The notes under the pieces were generated by a model, which had not been told where the DNA came from, searched no databases, and saw only the letters and a program-made list of their open reading frames with translations. A stretch of DNA of 64,000 nt from Buddleja alternifolia (taxonomy: Eukaryota; Streptophyta; Magnoliopsida; Lamiales; Scrophulariaceae): assembly GCA_019426215.1 (NCBI GenBank), contig CM033405.1, positions 33,963,239 to 34,027,238 of the forward strand, in the 5' to 3' direction. The translations under genes and the position numbers were made by a program. Shown one piece after another: positions 1-11,066 of this stretch (within the stretch, counting starts at the first letter, position 1; each line of letters begins with the position of its first letter).

Positions 1-240
1 TAAAGTGATTTTGTTGCAATTAATGGAAAACTTCTTAACAACAATGCCCGTTAACTTTACGTGTGAACGGTAGTAACATTAATTATGTGTATCCATACAG
101 AAATTGGCATCTCAGAAAATCTAAATGAATGAGGGAAAATTTATTGAATCATACATTCAAATCTGTAACAGTAAGAAAGTGAGCAACCAGAAATCAAAGA
201 CCAGAAGTACATTACATCGTCTGCAACATTCACCGGTAAA
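1..240. other. 3' flank of the OEP16-3-like gene
   Basis: This stretch lies downstream of the minus-strand stop codon at 241-243 and probably includes the 3' UTR of that gene. I see no reading frame or repeat here that I can support. Confidence 0.5.
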
Positions 241-1739
241 CTAATTGACGTTGGGCCTTTTCTTGGTGGTGTAAGGATAATATTCCTTGCCGGTGTCAAC
301 TCTTGTGGTTTGACCTCCCACATCAATGATGGCAGAAGTGACTGCAAGAGCAGCTCCTGCAGAGATTGCTGTTGAAATGCTCCTCCCTGCAAAAATGATA
401 TAGATAGGCCAAATTTAGATCAATTTATAGTCTTGCACTGTAAAAAATGCACCGGAAAAGTAGACCTGTCAATTTTTTTAGCAAATGAGGAAAAATTGAA
501 ACAAGGGTAGACTCGCGTACAAGGGAGACACGACCGGGCGACCGATATCTAAGAAACTAAATGATATATTTTCAGATGATGTATACAGAAAATGAATAGA
601 GAAATCAGCAATCAGAAGAACAAAACCAATGTCAAAGTTAAATTAAAATTTTCCTTTAAATGAATAGGGAATATCTGCTACTGAATGAGGCCTGGCCTGT
701 TAAATCAAAAGTTGTCATAGACCCCCACATAAATATTTAATATATATAAGAAAATAAAATCTAAACTCATGTATTATTAGAGTTCCTATGAGCTCTATAA
801 CCAGAAACATGTAATTATTCAATAGCACGGACAGGGACGGAGCTAGGAATTTTACCGAGGGGGGGCGAGATTGTGGTGATATAGCTATACATTTTTTTTT
901 TTGCCAAATAAACGAAGGATTCAAGGGGGGTGGCCCCCCGCAGTACGGTACGCTATATTTATGGTGGGAAATAAAATAAGGAACTAGGTTCAATTACAAC
1001 TTTTGACATACTTTATATTCTTATATCTCTTTCGTTATAGCCAAGATTTTGGGTTGGGGGGAGTGGACGAACTCAAAGAAAAGGGAAAAAGCGTGATATT
1101 TTTTCTTTTGAGGGGGGGCAAAATTCATATATAAAAAAATTTGTAAGGTAAAAAAATGATTTTTCAAAATTGAGGGGGGGCGAGCGCACCCTCCAGCCCC
1201 CCCCCCCCCCCCCCCCCCCCGGCTCCGTCCCTGAGCACAGACAATGGTAAAAGCTTTGCACTGTTAATGTGAATTTATCATAGAGGTTAATACGGAAAAT
1301 ACATCATTATCGACGCCATAACATATCAAAAAGGTGAGGATGCATTGTCTTACTCACGCTGCTTATCACTATACAATAAAAATAATTTGAATAAAAAAAA
1401 AAATTCACCTTTGAAACCCAAAATGGAAGCACCAGCAACAAATCCACCAACAGTTCCATTAACAAAATCTCTTTTCTTCCTATAATTCTGCACTATCTGC
1501 TCTACCCCAATGTATACCCCACCAATTGCAGCAAATGTCACTCCGTGGTTACCCATCATCTTCAGCGTTCGTATCAGACCAGGAAGTGCAACGCTCCTTT
1601 CAACACGAGGTACATCATGCCAAGTAGCTATAATGGTACCCCAAATAGTGCCAGCAACTAAACCTGAGGTTGCACCCTTTAAAGTTTTCGTCACAGGAGA
1701 CTCTTCATCTTCCATTTTCCTAAGCTCCGCGGTATCCAT
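241..1739 (-). CDS. OEP16-3: Outer envelope pore protein 16-3-like (Tim17/Tim22/Tim23/PMP24 family)
   Basis: Two coding exons are seen: 1409-1739 (ATG at 1737-1739) and 241-386. The GT donor is at 1407-1408 and the AG acceptor at 387-388; the join falls inside a glycine codon. The product is 158 residues, close to my recollection of about 159 for Arabidopsis OEP16-3. It has the small glycine-rich helical hairpins of the Tim17/22/23 superfamily, with stretches such as VPRVERSVALPGLIRTLKMM, GVTFAAIGGVYIGVEQ and FVNGTVGGFVAGAS, and ends in TTKKRPNVN. Family members act as preprotein or amino-acid translocators in the chloroplast outer envelope or as mitochondrial complex I-associated proteins; which applies here cannot be read from sequence. 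A non-coding 5' exon (from about 2720 upstream) is joined across an intron at 1777-2719. The coding intron (387-1408) carries a hAT insertion. The neighbour is the SPL gene, as in Arabidopsis. Confidence 0.93.
832..1233. mobile_element. hAT-type non-autonomous element in the OEP16-3 intron
   Basis: The ends are inverted: the left end starts CAGGGACGGAGCTAGG and the right end, reverse-complemented, starts CAGGGACGGAGCCGG. Flanking 8-mers AGCACGGA (824-831) and AGCACAGA (1234-1241) match at 7 of 8 positions, the duplication size expected of hAT transposition. The body is 402 bp with no transposase, and it has G-runs near the left end and a run of 24 C near the right end. It lies wholly within an intron and between the splice signals. 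Confidence 0.85.
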
Positions 1740-1776
1740 AGCTTTAGCTTTGTTTTGACTGAGATGAATGTGAAGG

Positions 1777-2719
1777 CTGTAGAAGACAGGTGATCCAAAA
1801 GAAAGTAGAAATCAGTCGTTATTACGGATTATGCTACTATTCAAGACAATCTTAACAGATGTACTAAAATATTTACGTGTCAGAACAGCCCATGAAGTGA
1901 AATGATTTTACAAACATAGTAATGAGATAGATTTATGTTTTACATATCTAAATTCCTTTTTATTTTATTTTTTGTTCCTCTTATCACATCCAGAAAGTCT
2001 TAAAAAAAAAAAAAAAAAAATCGTTTGTCCAAGAAAATGTGATGGAATATGATCTTCAATGCTCCCTTTTCTTTTCCTTTTCACTTAATTCAAAAGGTTT
2101 TGGACAAGACAGAGCACCGGCGCGCAATGACAATAATTAGACAGAAAAAATAAAAGAATTAGCTAGCCTCGACGACATTCTAAAACAAATCCAATCATCA
2201 ATATTCTTGTACAATGCATTTTCAATTGAGAAACGCAAGATAGCGTTTTCGGGGAAGTAGTAATTGTCCATAAAACTTAGCCTTCTATTACCGAAATTCC
2301 ATTCAAGAGCTTCAGCCTTTGCTATGCCTCCTGAAGAATCGCCAAAATTGCAAATTCTTCCAAAAATTTAAAGAACAACAAATTCCTTTTACAGCATTTT
2401 ACTATCAAGCAAGCACGCTATCAGCTCACAATTTCTAAAAACTGATCAAATGTTCAAAAGAATCAAATTCATAAATCCGTCAATGACATTTGATTACCAA
2501 TTCGTGCCAAAAATTGAGTAATACAAAATAAAATTGAAGCTTTTCCTAGATAAACTCCACAATCCACAATTTCGAACCCTAGAATTATAAGTTCACACAG
2601 TTTTCGCCAATGCATGAAAAAAAAGCGTAATGATATACAAATTGGTACGTGTATATATATGTATGTATAGTTTCATTCATGATTGCGTAAATGATAAAGA
2701 AAGAGATACGTAATCTCAC
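1777..2719 (-). other. 5'-UTR intron of the OEP16-3-like gene
   Basis: On the minus strand a consensus donor TTTCAG|GTGAGATTAC occurs at 2719/2718 and an acceptor CTTCTACAG at 1777, 37 bp before the start codon. The putative leader exon above it contains a GA/CT microsatellite at about 2754-2774, usual for plant leaders. The intron holds a run of A (1999-2020) and is otherwise AT-rich with no reading frame. The splice sites are inferred and not confirmed by transcript. Confidence 0.6.
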
Positions 2720-2899
2720 CTGAAACGAGAGTGATCGGTCTTTGCACGATTAAGAGAGAGAGAGAGAGAGAGAGCAGATGAAAATGAAAAGAATTTTGGG
2801 CCTACTTCAGAGAGACTGGTCCGGATTGTTCTTCTTGGGCTATTAAATTGGTTTGGGCTTATGTCTTTTACAATTTATTGGGCTAAATGATAAGTTGCT

Positions 2900-3310
2900 G
2901 GCTTAATATAAGTAGCTACAACTCAAATCGAATATTCTGAACGAGGTGATAGGATTGCCAGATGAGCAATAACTATGACTCAAACCGGATGTTTTCCGAT
3001 CGGAGTAAATCTCATGATTGCACGTAGAGGGCGTTGCCTTGTTCGTTACGTAATAGTAGCTTAGTGTCAAGTTTAGGCGTTGAATACTTTTAACCATGGA
3101 TTTATGTCTCGTAGTAAAGTTGATCATAGTTCAAATTACCGTACACTCTGTTGGGCTGACCGGTCATTGGAAGTATCTATAACTCAAACAGCATATTCTT
3201 GTCAAGGTGACAAGCTCGCCCAATGAGCAATAGCTATGACTCATCTCGGACATTTTCCAATCGAATTTTTTTTTGATTGTGTAGAGGACATCGAGCATTT
3301 CATTATAGAA
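2900..3310. repeat. Diverged tandem duplication (about 250-bp unit)
   Basis: The block with 'gctacaactcaaat...gagcaataactatgactca' (about 2911-2983) recurs about 250 bp later as 'atctataactcaaac...gagcaatagctatgactca' (about 3174-3244). Both are followed by a 'cggac/gatgttttcc' segment and a similar 'gtagagg/gtagagga' tail. The copies differ by many substitutions, so the duplication is old. It has no coding capacity. Confidence 0.5.
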
Positions 3311-3371
3311 TAGTAGCTTGGAGTGAAGAGTCAAGAACAGGGTGTTGGTGGATCGGCAATGTCGATGAGTC

Positions 3372-3650
3372 TATCAGAAAATTCATGACACCAAATTAAG
3401 TAGTACCTAAATGAGTCTACGAATCATTTGAGGTGCAAATGATGAAATATTTTCAGAAGCTCCCATGATAGTGTCACATTCACGGTGGGACCCGACATAG
3501 AATCCGCCATACACGTAAATAGTTATACCGGATCTCAAGAACCACTCGTACATGATTATGTAATAATAATAAAAAAAAAAAGGTTATCGTGCATCACCCA
3601 ACTACTTAACCCCACATTTGATTAGTACCAAGTTGGTGTCATGAAATTAG
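3372..3650. repeat. Imperfect inverted repeat, possible MITE remnant
   Basis: TTCATGACACCAAATTAAGT near 3380 is matched, reverse-complemented, by TTCATGACACCAACTTGG near 3640. The arms are about 35 bp and imperfect, and I could not find a clean target duplication. It lies just beyond the 3' UTR of the SPL gene. Confidence 0.35.
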
Positions 3651-3924
3651 CTCAAATCTACTTCATATTCCTTGTTTATTGCATAAGATTATCAGTTTAA
3701 TTAGAAATCTTACAACATGAATTCCTGAATCCAACATCCTAGTCAAAGAATGTCTTTGGAACAATTGAGCAATAAAGATAAAACAAGCCCAAGCCCTTGT
3801 CTACTAACAGAAGCACAAAGAACAACATCACAGAAATCTCCAAAGTCTTCCATGAAATCCATGAAAAATTGCCTTAGTTATTGAAACAACACAAACATCC
3901 CAAGATATTCAAACATTGAACAAT

Positions 3925-6768
3925 TCAAAGTGACCAGTGCATATGTTGGACAGAGGAATCATATCCTCTCGAAAGCTCATGATCTCCGAATTGCCGTTCG
4001 TTACGTTGCCCTAACCTGAGATCCCCGCCGTACTGACCGGTATTACCGGGTTGAGAAATTTGTCCTAAACCAATATCAGGAGGCATCTCATGCATAGTGT
4101 TATTGTCTTGATTATCCTTAAACCCCCACGATGGCCCCGGGATTTGACCAGGGTTGACAACCATGGTTGAACCATTGGTACCGTGAAAATTGTTACTCGA
4201 GGACGCCCGGGTTCTTGGGGCCCATGGCTGATTTGACAGAAGAGAGAGAGCACTGTAACAATCTTCTGAAGATCCAGGCCCGGGATTAAAACTGGGCCTA
4301 GTTGTCGAACCTTGCAGAAGATGATTTTGTGAGTTGCTCTGCCATGGAAGTTGATACTTTCCTGTAATAGTAGTAGCTTCGTTTCTTAATCCTAGTTCGG
4401 TGGTTGTATTCGGCCATGAATCTCTTGCACCGAGGGTCGGGTAAGCGCTAAAGTCCATCACGAAGCCTCCGTTTTTGCTATCGTTATCTGGCATTACAAA
4501 CATCAAATAACGTTAAGTGTTGCCGAAAAATATTAACACGAACCAAGAGTATTACTCTCCCCGTCCTAAAAAAGACGACTCTTTTTTCTATAGTTGACCA
4601 AGTCAATTAGACTATTTTCCTCGATGCAATAATTAAAAATGTGTCTCCATTGCTATAGCTAACTATTCAATTTGACTAGTTTCTCCAATGCAAGATATAA
4701 AATGTAGCTATTTAAAAAGCAAAAAAATGATGTCTAACCAAACATGGATGGAGAAAGACTTTCAAAGCGCGGAGACAATAAAGGTCCCGGCGGTGGCTTC
4801 CTCCTACGCTCGTTGTGGCCGGCAAGGCGTCGGCGGCAACTCCGTTTTCCTTGGTCAAATTCTGGCAATTGATGAAACCTGGAGAAAGGCTAACCCGATA
4901 AGCTATCAATCCGATAACAAATAAAGCCATATGTCTCAAAAATCAACGTTCCCGTATATCCACAACAATCAGTGTGTGGCGGACCCCACGTGATCCCACC
5001 ACATTGACGGTTGTGAAAGACTCTGGACTGTAGCTCCTAAAAAAAAAAAACCTCTTCGACTCTCCCACTACAATAGTTGCGACTCGTGGAAGCTATAAGT
5101 AACTCAATTTTCACGCAATAAGAATCTCTAATACACGATCCATGAAACTCGTTCGAACAAAATCTTTCTGTAATCTTCATTGTTCTCGCGACTAAGTCAT
5201 TAACCACGGGATAAAGAGGCAAGACAAAGATCAATAAGATTTACTCTTTAAGCATTGGTCATTCTAGCAGAGCTCTCGAGACTCTAATCCATGTATTGTC
5301 ACAATCAAAACGACTGATGAGATGATTGTAATTATATCATAATTTAGTCTCGAATCCACATATTGGAACAATCAAAACGACTGATGAGATGATTGTAATT
5401 ATATCATAATTTAAAGTCCTGAAAACTCCAAAGAATCGCATGCACTAAAGCCCAAAAGCAATTATTCCAAAAAGGTCAATTTGTATAGTAGTATTATCTT
5501 TTTTCTTCATTCACACAACAACATCAAAGTGTCCAACATCATGAATTGAATTAAAAAAAGACCTCAAGACAAGATAATGAAGATCATAAAGCAAAATTAA
5601 TCTAACAAAACATACATCATAATCAACTCCACCAAACTCGTAAAAACAATACTCTATAATAGATAAGAAACCAAAACAAGATGGACCAAAACCTTATCTT
5701 TCGTAAAGTTAGGTTTGTGCATATTACATGCCTGTCACACTCATTCTTGTACTTAAATCAGCATAAATCCAAAAGTTCAATTCTATTTAAAGGGAAAATT
5801 GCGATATTTTCAACTTTAGTCTCATTATTTATAAACTTATAAAATCAGTCGTGTAGTATGCATACTTTTGCAATTTTGGTCTCACCCATTGATAAATGAA
5901 TGGAATTTTGTGCGTAGAATACATACGATGTTAAATTTGGTACGGATAATGTATAACACATGTGACCAAATTAACGATTCTCGTCTATTGTTTAATTGAA
6001 AATGCAAAAGAATACGTGTAACTAATTATATAAGTTTATAAACATTAGAGACGGAGTTCCACCGGGGCTGGTAGGGGCAGCCGCCCCTCCCCACCCAACT
6101 TTTGAAAAACTATTTTTTTAACTTACAAATTTTTTATTTTTCAAATTTTGCCTACTCAAAACCAAAAATATCAAGTTCTCCCCCATTTTTTCGTATTCAC
6201 CCCGATATAAAATTCTAGCCCTGTCCGAAAATTCCCCACCCCAACTTCTGAAAAACTATTTTGTTTACTTACAAATTTTTTATTTTTAAAATTATGCCCA
6301 CCCAAAACCAAAAATATCAAGTTCCCCCCTCCTCCCCTTTTTCGTATTCGCCCCGAATATAAAATCCTAGCCCCGACCCACTAAAATTGAAAGGAGACAT
6401 ATCTATTGTATTAATAGCAACTTTTATTTTCTTTAATTATGAAAAAGGAAAAAAGCTGACCTGCTGCACTGCTGGCAAAACCTTTGCTCAAGGCCTGAAA
6501 CAATGACTTTTGGAGACTTTGAATGCATACCACAAACTTTGTGCCTTGAATAATAAGCCTTTGCATCACTCAGATCTACATTACACCCCTCCACCTGGCA
6601 CCTCGCCGCCTGACCACCGTGCACCGCCGCCGTCCTCCCCTTCTTCGCCGGAGACGGCGGCGGCCCACCGCCGGCAAAGTAGATTTTCTTGCCAAAATTC
6701 AAGCCATTAACTGAGTCACCCCCGCCGGATGAAGAAGATGATGATGAACCCTTTTCCATTCTTGACAT
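3925..6768 (-). CDS. SPL9: SQUAMOSA promoter-binding-like transcription factor, SPL9/SPL15 type
   Basis: Three exons (6461-6768, 4739-4878, 3925-4487) join in frame to 336 residues. The first junction splits the arginine before FHQLPEFD and the second makes MF-D-NDSKN. The SBP domain spans about residues 57-132: CQVEGC, the [11 protein letters not shown] zinc ligands, [11 protein letters not shown], then the basic nuclear-localisation stretch [18 protein letters not shown]-terminal GKKIYF and C-terminal RGYDSS...WSL endings are as I remember them for the SPL9/SPL15 clade, nuclear regulators that bind GTAC cores and control phase change and leaf initiation. The last exon carries a miR156-complementary site, so post-transcriptional control by miR156 is expected. 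Intron 1 (4879-6460) is swollen by repeats. SPL9 versus SPL15 cannot be settled here; family assignment is firm. Confidence 0.93.
4234..4253 (-). promoter_or_regulatory. miR156/157 target site in the SPL coding sequence
   Basis: The minus-strand 20-mer GTGCTCTCTCTCTTCTGTCA is identical to the canonical miR156 complementary site of SPL genes as I know it. It encodes the usual ALSLLSN peptide in the last exon and is undamaged. Confidence 0.93.
5280..5413. repeat. 67-bp tandem duplication
   Basis: Two adjacent copies share the long stretch beginning 'caatcaaaacgactgatgag', at 5302 and 5369. The downstream halves are identical and the upstream halves diverge slightly. It lies within SPL intron 1. 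Confidence 0.8.
6048..6385. repeat. Degenerate 'GACGGAG' element with internal duplication
   Basis: It begins GAGACGGAGTTCCACCGGGG and contains two copies of a segment 'aacttttgaaaaactattt...aaaaccaaaaatatcaagttc...cgtattc' at about 6097-6215 and 6242-6365. The head and the 'tatcaagtt..cccc' motif recall the elements at 832-1233 and 56350-56533. I saw no clear right inverted end, so class and borders are uncertain. Confidence 0.45.
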
Positions 6769-7212
6769 TTATAGCCCATTCATTTCTGCTTCATCAATCA
6801 TATGAAAGTATATAAGATATTTATATATATATATACACACACTATTGAAAATGGGGTTATGAATTCGATAAAGATTGGTTTTTTATTCCAAAAATTCAAT
6901 TAAAAATTAGTTGAAACACACTCAGAATTCAGTTTGAAGCGAATTTCGAAGGGTCGTGTCTTAATAAAAATGATTTTTCGTGAAAACATTTTGTAGTTTT
7001 TCAGGTATATATATATAAATATTGGGAATGCTATATGTGTGTGTATATATATATGAGCAGCAGAATTGTTGATATGGGAGTTTGTGTAATTGTGTGGGCT
7101 TGTGTGGTTGGAGAGTAGTGGTTTGAAGTAAGAAAGGCACCTGACAATTGGGCCATAAATGGCAGCTTGGGGTTTGTGCAGAAGAGAGTCTTAATATGTT
7201 TGATTGCGGATA
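6769..7212 (-). promoter_or_regulatory. Upstream region of the SPL gene
   Basis: This is the expected promoter and leader of the minus-strand SPL gene. It contains TA/CA-rich runs at 6820-6842 and 7040-7055 but no element that I can name with confidence. Confidence 0.35.
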
Positions 7213-7362
7213 TTATTGAATTAATCTATTGGTCGACTCGAGTCGCACAACTCGTCTGATGGGTGAGTCTCCCAACGGGATAACTGCGTATACAAAGAAT
7301 CGAATCCGAGACCTTATTTAAGCAAAATCGAGTTGCTTAACATTCGAATCATATTGATTAGA
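7213..7362 (-). mobile_element. Degenerate tRNA-derived SINE (same family as 38409-38606)
   Basis: It shares 'gggtgagtctcccaacggg' and the block 'aatcgaatccgagacctt' with the SINE at 38409-38606, in the same order and orientation. The B-box-like GGATTCGATTC lies on the minus strand. There is no poly(A) remnant and many substitutions, so this is an older copy. Confidence 0.6.
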
Positions 7363-7386
7363 AGAGAGGGTTAATATATATATGTA

Positions 7387-7831
7387 GGGAAAATTACACT
7401 GGGTACCCTTGAGGTATTGCCTAATTACGGTTTATACCCCTAGTTCAAAATATTACATTTAACATTCTGTAGTTTAATATATTGATGTAAGGTTGGGCAA
7501 AATCCTCTAATGTTCATGAATTAATAAGGTTTCTCAGTTAATCCTCATATTACACCGTAAATGCTCATATTACACCAAATAGAAACACAAATGTAAGAAA
7601 TTCAGTAAGTTCAAAAAGTTCTAAACCTAACAAATGACACCATAATTATACTAATCCTAACATATACAATCATACTGTTTACCATGCATAACAAATAACA
7701 CCCATAATTATACTAATCTGTACAACCTTACATCAATATATAAAATTACATGATGTTAGATGTAATATTTTAAATTTGGGGGTGTAAATCGTAATTAGAC
7801 AATACCTAAAGGGTACCAGTGTAATTTTCCC
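7387..7831. mobile_element. Mutator-type foldback MITE
   Basis: The left end GGGAAAATTACACTGGGTAC is mirrored by the right end, which reverse-complements to GGGAAAATTACACTGGTACC. Pairing continues inward for well over 100 bp ('gaggtattgcctaattacg', 'atattacatttaacat', 'atattgatgtaaggttg'), giving a long hairpin. TATATATGTA flanks both sides (10 bp), but the flank is itself TA-rich, so the duplication alone is weak evidence. Confidence 0.75.
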
Positions 7832-8132
7832 TATATATGTATGTATGTATAATATATTATGTATTTTTGGGAGCTACTCAACAGCTTTATGACATTCACT
7901 TTTTCCTTCACCAACCCAAATGGTGTTTTTCTATTTATTAATAACTTGATAAGTGCAGTCCAATTACATTATAAATTATTTCTAATTCGGTTAAATTTTA
8001 TTTGGGCAAAAAAAAAAAAAACTTCTCTTATTCGAAGGGTTTAAATACCCAAATTCAGGTTACACTCAGTAAGTTTGGAGGCACATTTCGCTTTCAACGG
8101 GCTCGAGGCGTGACATATATATGAGTATTTAT
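7832..8132. other. Gene-free stretch
   Basis: AT-rich sequence between two MITEs, with an A-run at 8010-8021. I see nothing further that I can support. Confidence 0.4.
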
Positions 8133-8290
8133 GGGTAATTTTATGTCAAACCAAGTCCAATAGTCAGAAAGTATATTTTGTGTCTATTTCTTTCACACAA
8201 TTGTGTGATCGTCGCACACACTACATTTTACAGTGTAAAATAGATAGACACTAAAAAAGTTGGACTTGATCCCCACACATAATTTTAAAA
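8133..8290. mobile_element. MITE related to 13445-13600
   Basis: The left part GGGTAATTTTATGTCAAACC, followed by AAGTCCAA, a GTGTCTATTT block and a mirrored 'ttggacttgat...acataatttt' right arm, matches the element at 13445-13600 read in reverse. No target duplication was recognised, and the right terminus is eroded. Confidence 0.55.
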
Positions 8291-9178
8291 TAGTTAATGA
8301 CCCCTCGAATTTCTTAAAATTCAAGTTCTACAAATGATTTTTAAAGAATTTTGGAACATCAAAAAAATTGGTTACTAGTGTATAGTAGATCCCACATGTA
8401 TCCTACACATTGATAATGCTTCTGAAGCTCTGAATTTTATGAACTTCAAAGAACAACCCATATCAAGTTGTTCACCGTTTAGCTTGCTCCGCCTTGAACA
8501 ACCAAGAAGAGACTGTTCTTGATCTTCCTTTTTTAGTGTCTGAGACCATGTCTATGGATCTTACTTTTTCATAATATATATGATTATCGTGTCTCACTTA
8601 AAAAAGACAAAAAAAATAAAAAAGAACAACCTATATCATATAATCTTGTTATTTTATGGATGAATACCCATATATAGTCAATAATAGCATATACAAGACT
8701 AGATGGGGGCTGGAGGACTAGGAGAGCTAGCTAGCATTTAAAATATTGAATTTCCTTTTTAATTACTATTTAGCAAAAAAATATTAATAAATAGGAAAGT
8801 TCAGGGCTTAATTGGATGGCATATCCATCTCGAAATTTTTTTTTTCATGACAAAAGTCTATGTTAAATTCATCTTTTCATCAAAAAATAGGCAAAATCTC
8901 TTGAAGTACTTAGAATTAATTAATTTGTTTGGTGTTGAACGCCGGACCAAACCCTAATTGATGAATAAACTGTCAAATCATGAATAGTAAAAATGTATTT
9001 TTTTCTTTTTTCCAAGAATTTTTCATAGAAACTTTGAGATTTTTATTCTAATTGCCAACCAAACGTAATTAAACTTCATGCCTAATTCTTGTACCACACC
9101 AACAAACCTAATTTAATTAAACTTCATGCCTAATTCTTGTACCAGTGATAATTTGAGATATGCGGTACATGATTAGAG

Positions 9179-9327
9179 GTGAAATTCTATGGTAGATTGA
9201 GATCATTGGTCTCGATTCCACTTTTCATCATTGGACTTGGGGTAAAATAATAAACTACCCCTATTGGGGAATCCAATGGTGAAAAGTGGACCGGGACCAA
9301 TGGTCTCGGTCCACCATAGAATCACCC
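9179..9327. mobile_element. 149-bp MITE with perfect 10-bp target duplication
   Basis: ATGATTAGAG occurs immediately on both sides (9169-9178 and 9328-9337). The arms pair: left GTGAAATTCTATGGTAGATT, and right reverse-complemented GGGTGATTCTATGGTGGACC, continuing through 'gagaccattggt' and 'ccacttttcac'. The long duplication points to a Mutator-type transposase. It has no coding capacity. Confidence 0.85.
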
Positions 9328-9337
9328 ATGATTAGAG

Positions 9338-9750
9338 CTCCTATATGTTTAATTCAATGATGGATTAGATTCAATGGGATCGATACATCATACATCATCT
9401 GATATATAACGACAAAAATATCTCAATTATCTTACATTCAATTGTGTATGGTGGACTGAAAGTCCGGAACTATTTAACACGATTCACCTACATTTATCCA
9501 GGCTCCTAGGTGGCGTATTTGTGGAGGAAAACGAAAGGATGAGTAAAAAAACGATTGGGTATTTATGGGGCGAAGTCATCTTGTCCTTGAAAAAAAGGTG
9601 GCTTAGCTTTGCATACTGCCTACTTGCATAATTGAATGGATAGATGATCGAGTTTGTAGAGATCTTACCCTCAAACGAATATTGAAGTGGTCAAAATATT
9701 AAAAAAAACTGCCTATTTGTTGATCTCTGTCCATTTCACATATTTAAAAA
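9338..9750. other. Gene-free stretch
   Basis: AT-rich intergenic DNA between two MITEs. No gene or repeat was recognised. Confidence 0.4.
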
Positions 9751-10007
9751 GGGATAATTACACTCACACCCCTCAATGATGAGATAATTACACAAATCTC
9801 TCCCCACTAATTGATAATTACAAACACACCCCCTTAGGGGGTCTATCTGTAAAGTTTACAAGGGTGCAATAATAAGAATTGTTACACACATAGGGGGTGC
9901 CATTGTAAGAAATCTTTAATATAAGGGATGTGTCTATAATTATCAATTAGTGAAGGAAATTTTGTGTAATTAACCCATCATTAAAATGGTGCAAGTGTAA
10001 TTATCCC
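9751..10007. mobile_element. Mutator-type foldback MITE
   Basis: The left end GGGATAATTACACTCACACC and the right end (reverse complement GGGATAATTACACTTGCACC) are inverted copies, with further pairing through 'gatgagataattacacaaat'. Flanks share TTTAAAAA. The terminal motif GGGAWAATT is shared with 7387-7831 and 58255-58605. Confidence 0.75.
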
Positions 10008-10501
10008 TTTAAAAAATGACAGTGAAAATGAAGTAGATTTTTATGAGCCTGTGGGGGTGTTTGTTCGTACAGTGTACAATGATTTTGTAAGAATAATTCT
10101 TGTTCTAAACATGGCAAGTGAAAAGCTAGTTTAAACTAAACTTGTACTTTATTTGGTCAAGAACCCAATCATTATTTAAGATTCAAGATGCCCTTGTTCT
10201 AGGTACAACTCCTCTATAGAGACAGAAATTTACCCATATTTAAAAAAGAAATAAAAGATGGCCTAATGATGAGGATGGTAGATAAAGTAAATTATTTGCA
10301 AGTAATAGTGGTGAAATTACATTTTTCGGTACATTAAAAGAAGAGAAAAGCAATTTGCTAATGTAAAAGTAAGTTTTGATTTCATGGGATGATGACTAGA
10401 TTGCCATGATAATTTATAAGCTTCCAAATTTAAATAAAAAATTCATAATATTGCCCTATGTTGTACATAGAAACTTGGTCACTAGACCATAGAAATCTTT
10501 A

Positions 10502-11062
10502 GGCTCAATTTGAATATATTTTCACTTCATTTTCAATTATCATTTTTTAAAATATATGAAAGAATGAGCTTTTTTATTTTTGTGTGAAAGTGAAGACATA
10601 TTTGATTGTGTTTTCAAAAATAATTGAAATCGATGATTTGATGATTTGTGAAATGTTTGAGTTATTTAAAAGTAATAATTATATATCCAGTATATATAAA
10701 ATTATAAATAATATTATATTAATTAAAATTATAAGTAAAACTGACAAAAATTGACCCCAAAAACGTATTAAAAATATTTAAAATGGATCTTAAAATGTGC
10801 ACAAACCTATAAAGATTAATACTGTGTATTTTATTTCATTATATCACCATAATTGTTGACGAAAAATGAATTTTTAGAAAGAGATGTAAGAAAAAGAAAA
10901 AGTTGAGTGTGAATTGATAAAGTAAAAGATAGTTCTTGGAGAATAAGAAAGTGAAAATAAAATAAATTTATTTTCAATTAAAAATTATATAAACGGTGTA
11001 TTGTCATTTTAAAATAAGAATGAAATGAAAATTTGGATTTGAGAACACAAGAAAACACAGCC
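10502..11062. mobile_element. PIF/Harbinger (Tourist)-like element
   Basis: The left end GGCTCAATTTGAATATATTT follows TTA (10499-10501), and the right end AAAACACAGCC is followed by TTA (11063-11065). The right arm reverse-complements to GGCTGTGTTTTC, the usual Tourist terminus, and inner arms both carry TTTTCA(C/T)TTCATT. The 561-bp body is AT-rich with no transposase. The left terminus is diverged, so the class is likely but not certain. Confidence 0.6.
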
Positions 11063-11066
11063 TTAG

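Larger units (their letters stand above)
4879..6460 (-). other. Large SPL intron 1 with repeats
   Basis: This 1,582-bp intron separates the two halves of the SBP domain, the conserved intron position of the family. It contains a 67-bp direct tandem duplication (5280-5413) and a pyrimidine-rich repeat with an internal duplication (about 6048-6385). The remainder is AT-rich and without coding signals. Confidence 0.75.
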
